Shown: in pieces, positions 29,616 to 37,667 of the stretch
How positions within the stretch are numbered: the first letter of the stretch is position 1
Layout of the letters: each line of letters opens with the position of its first letter
Assembly: GCA_009773495.1 (NCBI GenBank)
Contig: WSXW01000003.1
Location: 1-64,000, forward strand
Direction of reading: 5' to 3'
From: Bacillota bacterium
GTDB lineage: Bacteria; Bacillota; UBA994
Length of the DNA: 64,000 bases
The notes under the pieces: model-generated
What the model saw: the letters and a program-made list of their open reading frames with translations, nothing else
Told to the model about the DNA's origin: nothing
Database searches by the model: none
Position numbers and translations under genes: made by a program

Positions 29616-29653
29616 CCCGTTTGAGATAGACCTTCAGGTCTATCTCAAACGGG
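29616..29653. repeat. 38-nt perfect inverted repeat spanning the asp23 stop codon
   Basis: CCCGTTTGAGATAGACCT-TC-AGGTCTATCTCAAACGGG: 18-bp arms, 2-nt loop, no T-run after it. Confidence 0.9.
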
Positions 29654-30029
29654 TCTCTTCCTCTTTTGGTTCATGAACACTAACAGACTGTACATAAACG
29701 TTAACTTCAACAACCTGTAGACCTGTCATGGTCTCAATCGCACTACGGACATTCTCTTGTACTTTAAGGGCAACTTCCGGAATCTTAAAACCATACTCCA
29801 ATACAACATATAGATCAACCGCAGCTTCTTTTTCGCCTACGGTTACTTTTACCCCCTTGGACAAATTGCGCTTGCCCAGCATCTCTACTAGAGAGACTCC
29901 ACTCATTCCTGCCACTCCGGCCACTTCGCTTGCCGCTAAGCCAGCGATTGTTCCAACGACATCGTCAGAAATATGTACCGTGCCCACATCAGCTGATCTA
30001 AATTGGAGAGCTTTCTCCAAGCGTATCAC
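29640..30029 (-). CDS. Asp23/Gls24 family envelope stress response protein
   Basis: ISDDVVGTIAGLAASEVAGVAGMSG... VDLYVVLEYGFKIPEVALKVQENVRSAIETMTGL. Confidence 0.93.
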   Translation of the reverse strand: MIRLEKALQFRSADVGTVHISDDVVGTIAGLAASEVAGVAGMSGVSLVEMLGKRNLSKGVKVTVGEKEAAVDLYVVLEYGFKIPEVALKVQENVRSAIETMTGLQVVEVNVYVQSVSVHEPKEEETRLR

Positions 30030-30094
30030 CTCCTGCTTGCTACGGGCTTATTATACCAAAAGATGAAAGCATATGACAGCCTATTTGCGGAAGC

Positions 30095-30637
30095 CTATTT
30101 ACGGAAGCGCACTCTGACGTTTTGGAGCTTAATTCCGCCCACTGTGGTTACCACGTCCGCTACCTGGAGTGCTTGTGGCTCACTCAACGATTCGGCCTTA
30201 ACTATAATCTCCGCACCGACTGGCCCAAAGAATACAACTGCATCGGCAAAACCTTTTCCTACGATTAAACGTTCGACATAGAGCTCTACTTCCCTCTGCG
30301 CGGCCACTTCTATCATTTCCATCTGAGCCTTAGAGCGTGTTTCATGTGATGAATTGACGTTGTTGACGACTTCACGCAATAATTCAATTCTTTGACTGCG
30401 TTCCCGCTCTCGCTCCATGCGATGTTCCACGAAATAGTCACGCACAGACTCTTCTAGCTCAGGAACAGCAACAGAGGACTCCGGCAGAGAACTAGCAGGG
30501 ATATCTAGCGGTTTTATGGTGCTAATGGGTGCAGTCGGCCAAAAAGTGTACAAGGCATAATAACCCACTGACCCCACTACAATGACAGTCACAAGAAACT
30601 TAGCCAACATGCTTTTATCAATAATTATTTTGGCCAC
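30095..30637 (-). CDS. spoIIIAH: Stage III sporulation protein AH
   Basis: Single N-terminal TM and C-terminal ring-building-motif region; last gene of the spoIIIA operon. Confidence 0.88.
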   Translation of the reverse strand: MAKIIIDKSMLAKFLVTVIVVGSVGYYALYTFWPTAPISTIKPLDIPASSLPESSVAVPELEESVRDYFVEHRMERERERSQRIELLREVVNNVNSSHETRSKAQMEMIEVAAQREVELYVERLIVGKGFADAVVFFGPVGAEIIVKAESLSEPQALQVADVVTTVGGIKLQNVRVRFRK

Positions 30638-30640
30638 CTC

Positions 30641-31258
30641 CTATTTGCCTGGGAATACGCGCACCCTGTGTGCGGGTAGAGAGAGAATGGTTTGCACAGC
30701 CTGGGTTAACGAAGCCTGCATCTTAGGGTCATTAGCTCCACTTGCAACTACAACTACTCCTCTGATCTCTGGAGTCAGCTCTTTTAGCTTCACCACTGAG
30801 TCGCCACTGGTGTTACGGGCCATGACAGGCTGTGAAGAAAGGGTTTCTTCTTGGGATACCTTCGATGCTCCTGAGGGGTCCTTATCTTCGGTAGTACGGG
30901 AGGTCTGCTGGGTGCTTGAGGCAATCTCTACATCGTTAGACGATGCTAAGGTAAGCATCACCGTGACCTGACCGGCTCCCTTGATTTGTCCCAAGACACT
31001 CTCAAGCTGCCCTTCGAGGGATTCTTGGTACTGTTGCCTAGCCACAATGGCGGCGTTAGGTTGTGTATTACCAGATACAGAAGCCTTTACAAGCTGTGCG
31101 TCAGGTGGAGCGGTGGCGGGGAAATAAAGGCGAATGGCTAGCAGCACTAGGATTAGTGCTAAGATCAGCTGCGCCTTCTTATTCTCAATCAAGCGCTGTA
31201 ACGTCTGTATTAGTGTATTGTCGGCCTTAAGGGTTCGGCCTTCCTGCATCTCCAACAC
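30641..31258 (-). CDS. spoIIIAG: Stage III sporulation protein AG
   Basis: LEGQLESVLGQIKGAGQVTVMLTL...EIRGVVVVASGANDPKMQASLTQAVQTILSLPAHRVRVFPG. Confidence 0.9.
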   Translation of the reverse strand: MLEMQEGRTLKADNTLIQTLQRLIENKKAQLILALILVLLAIRLYFPATAPPDAQLVKASVSGNTQPNAAIVARQQYQESLEGQLESVLGQIKGAGQVTVMLTLASSNDVEIASSTQQTSRTTEDKDPSGASKVSQEETLSSQPVMARNTSGDSVVKLKELTPEIRGVVVVASGANDPKMQASLTQAVQTILSLPAHRVRVFPGK

Positions 31259-31260
31259 TC

Positions 31261-31797
31261 CTATCTCTTTATATGTATTCTTACTTGTATCGTTTCAAGC
31301 CCATAAGTTGTGCGTAGCTTATCCGATAACTGTCGTCTGATTTGCTCTCCACTGTCGCTTTCGGCGAGCGGCTTACGCAAAGCGACGGTCAACTCAATCG
31401 TGGTAGGGTTACCGTAACTTGGACTGGCTGAATTTTGGTCAACTGTAACTGTAGCTGTAGCTGACTGAATAATATCAATCTCTTCAGCGAGTTGGGCGAC
31501 CCTAGCCTCTAACACGAGATTGTAGGCAAGCCAAGCGGATTTGTCCGAGAGAGGCTCAACAGCAGTGACCATGGCTCGGCCCGAATGTTGTTCGGCAGAG
31601 GCTAACCTAGTGCTTACGTCTAGTTCGGAATTAATGAGCTTTAGCACCGGTGTGAGTAGCAGGAGTAGAAGAATCAGGCCCACTGTGTAGTCTACATACT
31701 TTTTAAGAGAGGAGTTAGGCAAGGCCAGATCGATGAACGTGGCTAGTACAAGAAGTATGACGATTTCTTGTATCCATTCCCTAAGAAAAGCAAACAT
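31261..31797 (-). CDS. spoIIIAF: Stage III sporulation protein AF
   Basis: LREWIQEIVILLVLATFIDLALPNSSLKKYVDYTVGLILLLLLLTPVLKL. Confidence 0.92.
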   Translation of the reverse strand: MFAFLREWIQEIVILLVLATFIDLALPNSSLKKYVDYTVGLILLLLLLTPVLKLINSELDVSTRLASAEQHSGRAMVTAVEPLSDKSAWLAYNLVLEARVAQLAEEIDIIQSATATVTVDQNSASPSYGNPTTIELTVALRKPLAESDSGEQIRRQLSDKLRTTYGLETIQVRIHIKR

Positions 31798-31813
31798 TTT
31801 CTCTTACCTCATT

Positions 31814-32986
31814 TCAGCGAAGGCTCAAAGCGGCATTTCCGGTACCAATCACAATTGTGATGAGAATGAATAACATGACCCCGACAGTCACTAAGGCTGC
31901 TCCCACTACTGTAAGCAGACTCGCCAAATTGCTCAATGCATCCACCACGGGATTTGATCCCATAGGTTGGATGATGGCTGCCGCTAGCCGATAAATAACA
32001 ACAATGACCATTATTTTTAAGGCTGGCATAGCACAGAGAATAAAAACGGTCATCAGTCCCACCAAACCAATCCCATTCTTTAAGAGCATGGAGCAACCCG
32101 CTACAGTTTCAAAGACATCAGAGAACAAACTTCCGACTACGGGTATAAAGTTCTTCACCGCAAACTTCGCCGTGCGGAATGCTATACCGTCCGCTACCCC
32201 TGCGGCAGTGCCTTGCACCACGCTTAATCCAATAAAAACTGTAAAGCTGAGACCCATTACTGCCACTGCGATATCGCGCAGTAATCCAGCCAACTTACTC
32301 ACCTGAAGTTTGTCAGAAAAGCTGTTGATGAGATATAACACCCCAGAGAAATAAAGAAGAGGGAGCACGGTGTTAGCTACGATTGTACTTACGGTAGTGG
32401 CTGCTACAGTAATAAGTGGGTGAAACAGCGCCGCGGAGCCAGCAGCACCCATGGAGACCAGTAGAGTAAGCAACACAGGCAAGAGACTGTAGATGAAGCC
32501 AACCATGGTGCGTATTGAGCCAGAAACAGTCTGGATTGCGAAGGCAAAGCTTTGTAGTGTAAAGCCCATTAGCACTACAAAGCAGATCGCGTAAGCTACA
32601 TTGCCTACGTCGCCGCCTAAGCTGTCCTGCATTTTTTTCATTAACGCACAGAGGACTGCCAGCACTATGAGCTTACCTAGGAGCGACAACTGCCCTATTA
32701 TTTCGCTCAGAAAATAGCGCAGAAGACTTGCCAAGACTTCTTTAGGATTCAGGCCTCCCCCAGAATGCAGATTAGAGATAACCGAGCGGATATCAAGATT
32801 CGGGATGTAGCCGGCATACTCATCTTGAATTGCCTGAAGCACAGTCTCTAGCGAAGCAAGGTCTAGCTCGTCTAATTGCTCGTTTAGTACAGACTCTAAT
32901 GCACTTTCCCAGTCCTCAGGAGCGGCAAATACTTGAGTGGGTAGCAATAGGAGGAGCAGCATTATAACTGCAACGAATTTTTTCAT
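31814..32986 (-). CDS. spoIIIAE: Stage III sporulation protein AE
   Basis: 390-aa multi-TM protein with signal peptide; operon position. Confidence 0.92.
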   Translation of the reverse strand: MKKFVAVIMLLLLLLPTQVFAAPEDWESALESVLNEQLDELDLASLETVLQAIQDEYAGYIPNLDIRSVISNLHSGGGLNPKEVLASLLRYFLSEIIGQLSLLGKLIVLAVLCALMKKMQDSLGGDVGNVAYAICFVVLMGFTLQSFAFAIQTVSGSIRTMVGFIYSLLPVLLTLLVSMGAAGSAALFHPLITVAATTVSTIVANTVLPLLYFSGVLYLINSFSDKLQVSKLAGLLRDIAVAVMGLSFTVFIGLSVVQGTAAGVADGIAFRTAKFAVKNFIPVVGSLFSDVFETVAGCSMLLKNGIGLVGLMTVFILCAMPALKIMVIVVIYRLAAAIIQPMGSNPVVDALSNLASLLTVVGAALVTVGVMLFILITIVIGTGNAALSLR

Positions 32987-32994
32987 CTTCTCAC

Positions 32995-33381
32995 CTACGG
33001 TATTATGCTTAGCAACGTTTCAAGTATGACAAGTACTACAGGCACTGACAAACTGAGAATAGTCAGTTTGCCAGCCAGTTCGACTTTAGAGGCTAGGGAG
33101 TTCTCACCTGCGTCTTTACAGATCTGCGCGCCATATTCAGCCACGTAGGCCACTCCCATGATCTTGATCAGTGTATTCATGTGCATAGTGCCGACATTAG
33201 CTCGCTTGGCCAGCTCCTCGACCATTCTGATGACGGTGGCCATTTTGCCTAGTAAACCAATCATGATGGCAACTGAGGCCGCAATGACTAAAATTATGGC
33301 TAGTTCGGGCCTAAGTTGTCGCAGGAGTAATGACGCCATTACTACAGCTAGGGCTAGCATTACGTAAAGGAATATTTCCAT
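32995..33381 (-). CDS. spoIIIAD: Stage III sporulation protein AD
   Basis: MNTLIKIMGVAYVAEYGAQICKDAGENSLASKVELAGKLTILSLSVPV. Confidence 0.93.
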   Translation of the reverse strand: MEIFLYVMLALAVVMASLLLRQLRPELAIILVIAASVAIMIGLLGKMATVIRMVEELAKRANVGTMHMNTLIKIMGVAYVAEYGAQICKDAGENSLASKVELAGKLTILSLSVPVVLVILETLLSIIP

Positions 33382-33382
33382 T

Positions 33383-33583
33383 CTAGAAGTGCATCAGGGT
33401 CTGTATTGCCCTAAAGAGAGCAACAACTTGATACACAATAAACGTCAGCACCATAATTATGCCGGTGATCCATACTAGGGTGGCCGACTCTTTGCGGTCC
33501 CAACTGCTGAGGAGGTTGTAAATAATACCAATGGCCAGCAGAAAGGCTGTGAGCTGCATGATAACGCGAAAGTTCATCTCCAT
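33383..33583 (-). CDS. spoIIIAC: Stage III sporulation protein AC
   Basis: 66-aa two-TM protein in operon position. Confidence 0.9.
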   Translation of the reverse strand: MEMNFRVIMQLTAFLLAIGIIYNLLSSWDRKESATLVWITGIIMVLTFIVYQVVALFRAIQTLMHF

Positions 33584-33599
33584 GAAAATGCCCCCTTAG

Positions 33600-34118
33600 C
33601 TAAAAGATGATGATTACAGCCACGATTCCCGCTAGGACTCCTAGGTAGCGCCAGAGGCGCTCATTTTTGGCCGCCTCGTTAACAGCGGACTGATGAAGGC
33701 CTTCTATGCGACGCGAAGCTAAGAGCAAGTGACGCTGCTGATCTTCCCGATCACTGGTGCCGATTACGTCTCCCAGGGCACGCAGCGCCTCAATATCCGG
33801 AGCGAGTAGGGCTGAGGCAGCCTGTAACTGTTCTAACCCCTCCTCCCAGGCTATCCGCGCGGGCTTTAGGTTATCTATTTCCTGTGCAACTCGAGAGAAA
33901 AATGCGCCGATGGTGTCACAGCTTCGGCTCAAGTTTTGTAGCGCTTCAGAGAGAGGTGTAGCTGCATATACAATTTCTGTTAACAATATTTGGACGCCTG
34001 TAAGCAGGGCCTGTAGTTGCCGCGGTCGCTCGGCGTAGTTACGGGCAATGGTGAAGCCCATCATAGAAGACCCATAGATAATTAGGGCGTAGCAGAGAAT
34101 GTTAGCTATGTTGTGCAT
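33600..34118 (-). CDS. spoIIIAB: Stage III sporulation protein AB
   Basis: GFTIARNYAERPRQLQALLTGVQILLTEIVYAATPLSEAL; start trimmed to MHNIAN. Confidence 0.92.
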   Translation of the reverse strand: MHNIANILCYALIIYGSSMMGFTIARNYAERPRQLQALLTGVQILLTEIVYAATPLSEALQNLSRSCDTIGAFFSRVAQEIDNLKPARIAWEEGLEQLQAASALLAPDIEALRALGDVIGTSDREDQQRHLLLASRRIEGLHQSAVNEAAKNERLWRYLGVLAGIVAVIIIF

Positions 34119-35052
34119 GAAGCTCCCCTTTTTGACGGCTGAATACTCCACCGATGTATTCTACAGTCCCGGGGCCCCTTCTATTGCTAAGAATCACCAC
34201 GCGCTGAAACAGACCGCGCTGTAGTAAGGTGCTCAGGTTAGGTCGAGCGGCTACTTCCTCGTAAGTAGCTCCATGCGCGCTGGCCATCACTCGTACACCG
34301 GAGTTCAGTGCTTCTTCGATGGCTGAGGCATCCTCCGCACTGCCAATTTCGTCTGTCACAATTACGTCTGGCGAGAGAGCTCTAAGTGCCATCAGCATGC
34401 CCTCAGCTTTAGGGCAGCCGTCCAGCACATCAGTACGGAGTCCTACGTCAAGTTGGGGCCGTCCGTTATAGCAGCCGGCTATCTCTGAGCGCTCGTCAAT
34501 AATACAGACACGCTGTCCTTTATCACTGAGCTGGCGAGCCATGTCGCGCAGCAGTGTGGTTTTCCCAGCTTGAGGTGGAGAAATAACTAGGGTGTGGTAC
34601 GGACAGCCTTCGGCATCCAGTAACTCCCGCCAAAGTCTGTCCGCGCAGCCCTCCACACTCTTGGCGATGCGCAGACAGATAGTCGATATATGCTTAAGAC
34701 CACGGATATGACCTTTGGGGTCTAGCAGGGCTTTGCCCGCAAAGCCGACCCGGTGACCGCCGGGGAGTGTAATATAACCTTGGCGGAGTTCATCTTCAAA
34801 GGCATAAAGTGAACTTCCCGAGAAGGCCGAGACCAGGTGTTGAATATCTTGGTTAGAGGCAATAATGGGGAGCATGATCTCTTTTCCGGATTGCACAATT
34901 TGTACAGGCTTGCCTGTACGTGCGCGGATTTCCAGACAGTCTAGGTGGTATAGAGAATCTTGCCAATGTGGAGGGAATAGTTTTAGTAGGCTAGTCCAAT
35001 CGGTGTTTATAACCTTGTCCATTTTTGCACCTGCCTTTCTGCTTAAATACAT
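34102..35052 (-). CDS. spoIIIAA: Stage III sporulation protein AA (ATPase)
   Basis: SPPQAGKTTLLRDMARQLS (Walker A), PDVIVTDEIGSAEDASAIEEALNSGVRVMASAHG. Confidence 0.93.
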   Translation of the reverse strand: MYLSRKAGAKMDKVINTDWTSLLKLFPPHWQDSLYHLDCLEIRARTGKPVQIVQSGKEIMLPIIASNQDIQHLVSAFSGSSLYAFEDELRQGYITLPGGHRVGFAGKALLDPKGHIRGLKHISTICLRIAKSVEGCADRLWRELLDAEGCPYHTLVISPPQAGKTTLLRDMARQLSDKGQRVCIIDERSEIAGCYNGRPQLDVGLRTDVLDGCPKAEGMLMALRALSPDVIVTDEIGSAEDASAIEEALNSGVRVMASAHGATYEEVAARPNLSTLLQRGLFQRVVILSNRRGPGTVEYIGGVFSRQKGELHAQHS

Positions 35053-35080
35053 ATGTGGGCTAGACCAATTTTAGGACAAC

Positions 35081-35102
35081 AAAAAAGCCCCCCGAGGGGG
35101 CG
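35081..35102 (-). terminator. Terminator between the CD1247-like gene and spoIIIAA
   Basis: Minus strand GCCCCCTC-GGGGGGCTTTTTT. Confidence 0.75.
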
Positions 35103-35157
35103 AAGGAATTCGTGAGCGTCCGTACCTACAGAGAACGCCGTTGGAGTACCATTGGCC

Positions 35158-35529
35158 TTAGCTAGGACTGTACAGTTGTAGCCGCGCGTGGCAACTCGGG
35201 CAGGTTGTGGACTGCTGCTCCATGGCATTCATAGACACGGTTACCGACTCGTGGCAGTAAGGGCACATCATAAACATTTCTTCTAGTTCAGGGTCACCGT
35301 CACCGGAGTAATTGTTGAGATCGTAGCGCTCAGACATCTTCATTTGCTCCTCGACTAACTCCTTAGTAAGTTCGGTTAGTTCAGCAGTAAGGTCTACTGT
35401 CTCTAGCAATAACGTCTCCATTTCGCCGTAGCTACCTTCAGCCTTCTTGGCCACGTAGCGCTTTAGTCGCTCAGAGCGATGGGTGAGTTCCTTCATGCGC
35501 GATTCCATTACATATCTGTCCATAAACAT
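35158..35529 (-). CDS. CD1247-type N-terminal domain protein with C-terminal zinc ribbon
   Basis: 123 aa; CPYCHESVTVSMNAMEQQSTTCPSCHARL. Confidence 0.7.
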   Translation of the reverse strand: MFMDRYVMESRMKELTHRSERLKRYVAKKAEGSYGEMETLLLETVDLTAELTELTKELVEEQMKMSERYDLNNYSGDGDPELEEMFMMCPYCHESVTVSMNAMEQQSTTCPSCHARLQLYSPS

Positions 35530-35640
35530 CCTCCAGCCCTAGATTCACTTGTATGGTGCCCAGGTGGAGACTATTTATAAACAAAAATCAAAGGGAGCCG
35601 GAAGCGCTTGCCGCTTTTTGAGACTAATCACTACTCCCTA

Positions 35641-35661
35641 GAAGGAACAGGGAACTACCTT
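35641..35661. repeat. Short heptanucleotide array abutting the cobO stop
   Basis: GAAGGAA CAGGGAA CTACCTT. Confidence 0.4.
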
Positions 35662-36182
35662 CACTGCTCAATGCCGTCTTGGGCGGGGATGCCTTGGCGC
35701 CAGTGGTGGCGGATTTCGCGGATTTCGCTGATGAGGTCTGCTATGCGCTCTATATCTGGATTTAGCCCTCTACCTGTCAGCACCACAGTCATCTTGGCTG
35801 GGCGAGACTCTAAGGCGCTAACGAGCTTCTGGCGGTTGAACAGACCATAATCCATAGCCACGTTTGCTTCGTCTAGCACCAGCAGGTCAAGGTCAGAGCG
35901 AAGCAGCTCGATAGCTGTATTGAGACCATCCTGCGCTAATCTTTCGTCTGCAGGGTCAGGATTAGAGGCATCAACGAATACGTCCCTTCCAAATCGGTGG
36001 ATGTCAACGCTAGGCATAAATTTGGCGATGGCGTCAACCTCACCAGTGGGTTGACCTTTCATGAACTGCACTATAGCTGCCTTGTGTCCATGCCCTACTG
36101 CTCTCAGCACCAAGCCCATGGCCGCGGTGGTCTTGCCCTTACCGTCTCCGGTATAAACCATAATAATCCCTTTTCGCTCCAT
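35661..36182 (-). CDS. cobO: Cob(I)yrinic acid a,c-diamide adenosyltransferase
   Basis: MVYTGDGKGKTTAAMGLVLRAVGHG, DLLVLDEANVAMDYGL, VVLTGRGLNPDIERIADL; start trimmed. Confidence 0.93.
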   Translation of the reverse strand: MERKGIIMVYTGDGKGKTTAAMGLVLRAVGHGHKAAIVQFMKGQPTGEVDAIAKFMPSVDIHRFGRDVFVDASNPDPADERLAQDGLNTAIELLRSDLDLLVLDEANVAMDYGLFNRQKLVSALESRPAKMTVVLTGRGLNPDIERIADLISEIREIRHHWRQGIPAQDGIEQ

Positions 36183-36223
36183 AAAACAGGCCCCCCTTAC
36201 GGCACTATTATAACACGGGCTGC

Positions 36224-36251
36224 CAGGAGCTAGCCACCAGCCACAAGCTGC
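36224..36251. repeat. Heptanucleotide array, NAGCCAC dialect, next to the cobO extended -10
   Basis: CAGGAGC TAGCCAC CAGCCAC AAGCTGC. Confidence 0.65.
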
Positions 36252-36263
36252 CCCCGTCCCGAG

Positions 36264-36319
36264 GATAGTTAACAAGGCAACTAGTTTGTTTGCGGAGAGT
36301 AGTTAATGTGTTAACTATC
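36264..36319. promoter_or_regulatory. Two 18-bp Rex-like dyads upstream of cobO
   Basis: TAGTTAA-TGTG-TTAACTA (36300-36317, perfect) and TAGTTAA-CAAG-GCAACTA (36266-36283); same geometry as the known Rex operator TTGTTAAnnnnTTAACAA. Confidence 0.4.
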
Positions 36320-36400
36320 TAGGAAAGGCCAATCAAGTAAGTGCCTACAAAACGGTTCAGTCACCCATTGTAGCATAGGAGAGACCGTTCCCCGGTCTAC

Positions 36401-36495
36401 TAGGAGCTAGCAGCTAGGAGCGCATCATTTCCGTGTATTGTGTTCTGTGTACCATACGCCTGCATGTGCCATGTGCTATCCGCCATATGCCATCC
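36401..36495. repeat. Composite heptanucleotide array (TAGGAGC, TGTNYYG and GCCATNY dialects)
   Basis: TAGGAGC TAGCAGC TAGGAGC; TGTATTG TGTTCTG TGTACCA TACGCCT; GCATGT GCCATGT GCTATCC GCCATAT GCCATCC. Confidence 0.8.
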
Positions 36496-36497
36496 CG

Positions 36498-37667
36498 TTA
36501 ATAGTACTCAATCACAACTTCTTTGCTCAAGCTCCGGAGGTGTTTAGCTAGATCAGTTGCTAGCTGTTGCCTAAAACCGATGTAGAGGGGCATGGCCACT
36601 AAGTGTGCTTCATTTACTGCGCAACCAATGAGTAGGCGCACATGGGTACAACGATTCAGAAGTAGGTCCGCGAGTCTCGAAGCTCCGTCACTGCGTTTGA
36701 GCAAGGCGCTAGCGGATAAGTCATCATGGGCCTGGGCAAAGGTGCGAATGATCGACATCGCTGCAGTCAGGGTGAGAATGCCTTCAGTTACGAGGGCCAC
36801 CCCTTGCATGTGGGCAATGGGCGGCAGCTCGTCGTCCATAGTGCCAAGCTCGGTAGATAGGCGTAGCCCCGCTTCCCGCGCTACCATTTGTGCTGTAGAT
36901 CCACCACAGATAACTTTCACCCCTGGGCTTGCCAAGAAAGTGCTCACTATCTGTCCGTCTTGTGATCTATCTCGGGGGGGGCCGCTTAGAATTGTCACAG
37001 GCAGGGGAAGATTAGCGCGAACACCCATGACTGTGGCGTCGTCGCCCGGCTTTCCACTATAAAGATGACCGCATGTGTTTATTAGGCTGCTGACTATAGA
37101 GCGCAGACTGTGCTTCTTAGCGCTTAGGGTCGAGACATATTGCGCTACGTTGCTCCATTGCCAGCCCATGTATAGTGTTGCACCCACCCCGGCGTGAATT
37201 ACCCCGTCAGATATAAGTATGACGGTATCACCAAGGTCTAAAGTAAAGTGGCTTTCGCGAATTTTCCGACCGGCAATAACCCGCTCAACGCGGGCTAGTT
37301 CCTGGATCTGGTCGTTTTTTAGCAACAGGGTATCCGGGGTGTCAAATTCAGCGAGGTAACTCTCTCCGTTAGGCCTGATCTGCAGTATGGCAATAGTTGA
37401 ATAGGCCAACTCCCGCACCTTACACACTGGGAGCGTCTCAGCAATGGTTGCGATTACTTCGTCTATGTCTGCTCCCTCTCGGAGCATGGTGGAAGCAATT
37501 TTGGTGGTCAGCGTAGCTAAGATGTTAGCCTTAACCCCACTTCCTAATCCATCTGCCACAGTAATAGTCAGAGCATCAGGAGTGCGGATAATCTCCACAT
37601 TGTCGCCACAGAGTTCTTCACCCCACTTAGTCAGTTGGCGAGTATAGGTCTCAAGAAAGAGGTCCAT
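36498..37667 (-). CDS. SpoIIE/PP2C-type serine phosphatase
   Basis: LTITVADGLGSGVKANILATLTTKIASTML, TVILISDGVIHAG, GDDATVMGVR. Confidence 0.85.
   Translation of the reverse strand: MDLFLETYTRQLTKWGEELCGDNVEIIRTPDALTITVADGLGSGVKANILATLTTKIASTMLREGADIDEVIATIAETLPVCKVRELAYSTIAILQIRPNGESYLAEFDTPDTLLLKNDQIQELARVERVIAGRKIRESHFTLDLGDTVILISDGVIHAGVGATLYMGWQWSNVAQYVSTLSAKKHSLRSIVSSLINTCGHLYSGKPGDDATVMGVRANLPLPVTILSGPPRDRSQDGQIVSTFLASPGVKVICGGSTAQMVAREAGLRLSTELGTMDDELPPIAHMQGVALVTEGILTLTAAMSIIRTFAQAHDDLSASALLKRSDGASRLADLLLNRCTHVRLLIGCAVNEAHLVAMPLYIGFRQQLATDLAKHLRSLSKEVVIEYY

Noticed and set aside
31809-32096. Minus-strand ORF overlapping spoIIIAE in another frame
   Set aside because: Alternate-frame shadow of a well-supported gene.
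36250-36400. Cobalamin riboswitch upstream of cobO
   Set aside because: No recognizable B12-box sequence found; the dyads fit protein operators better.
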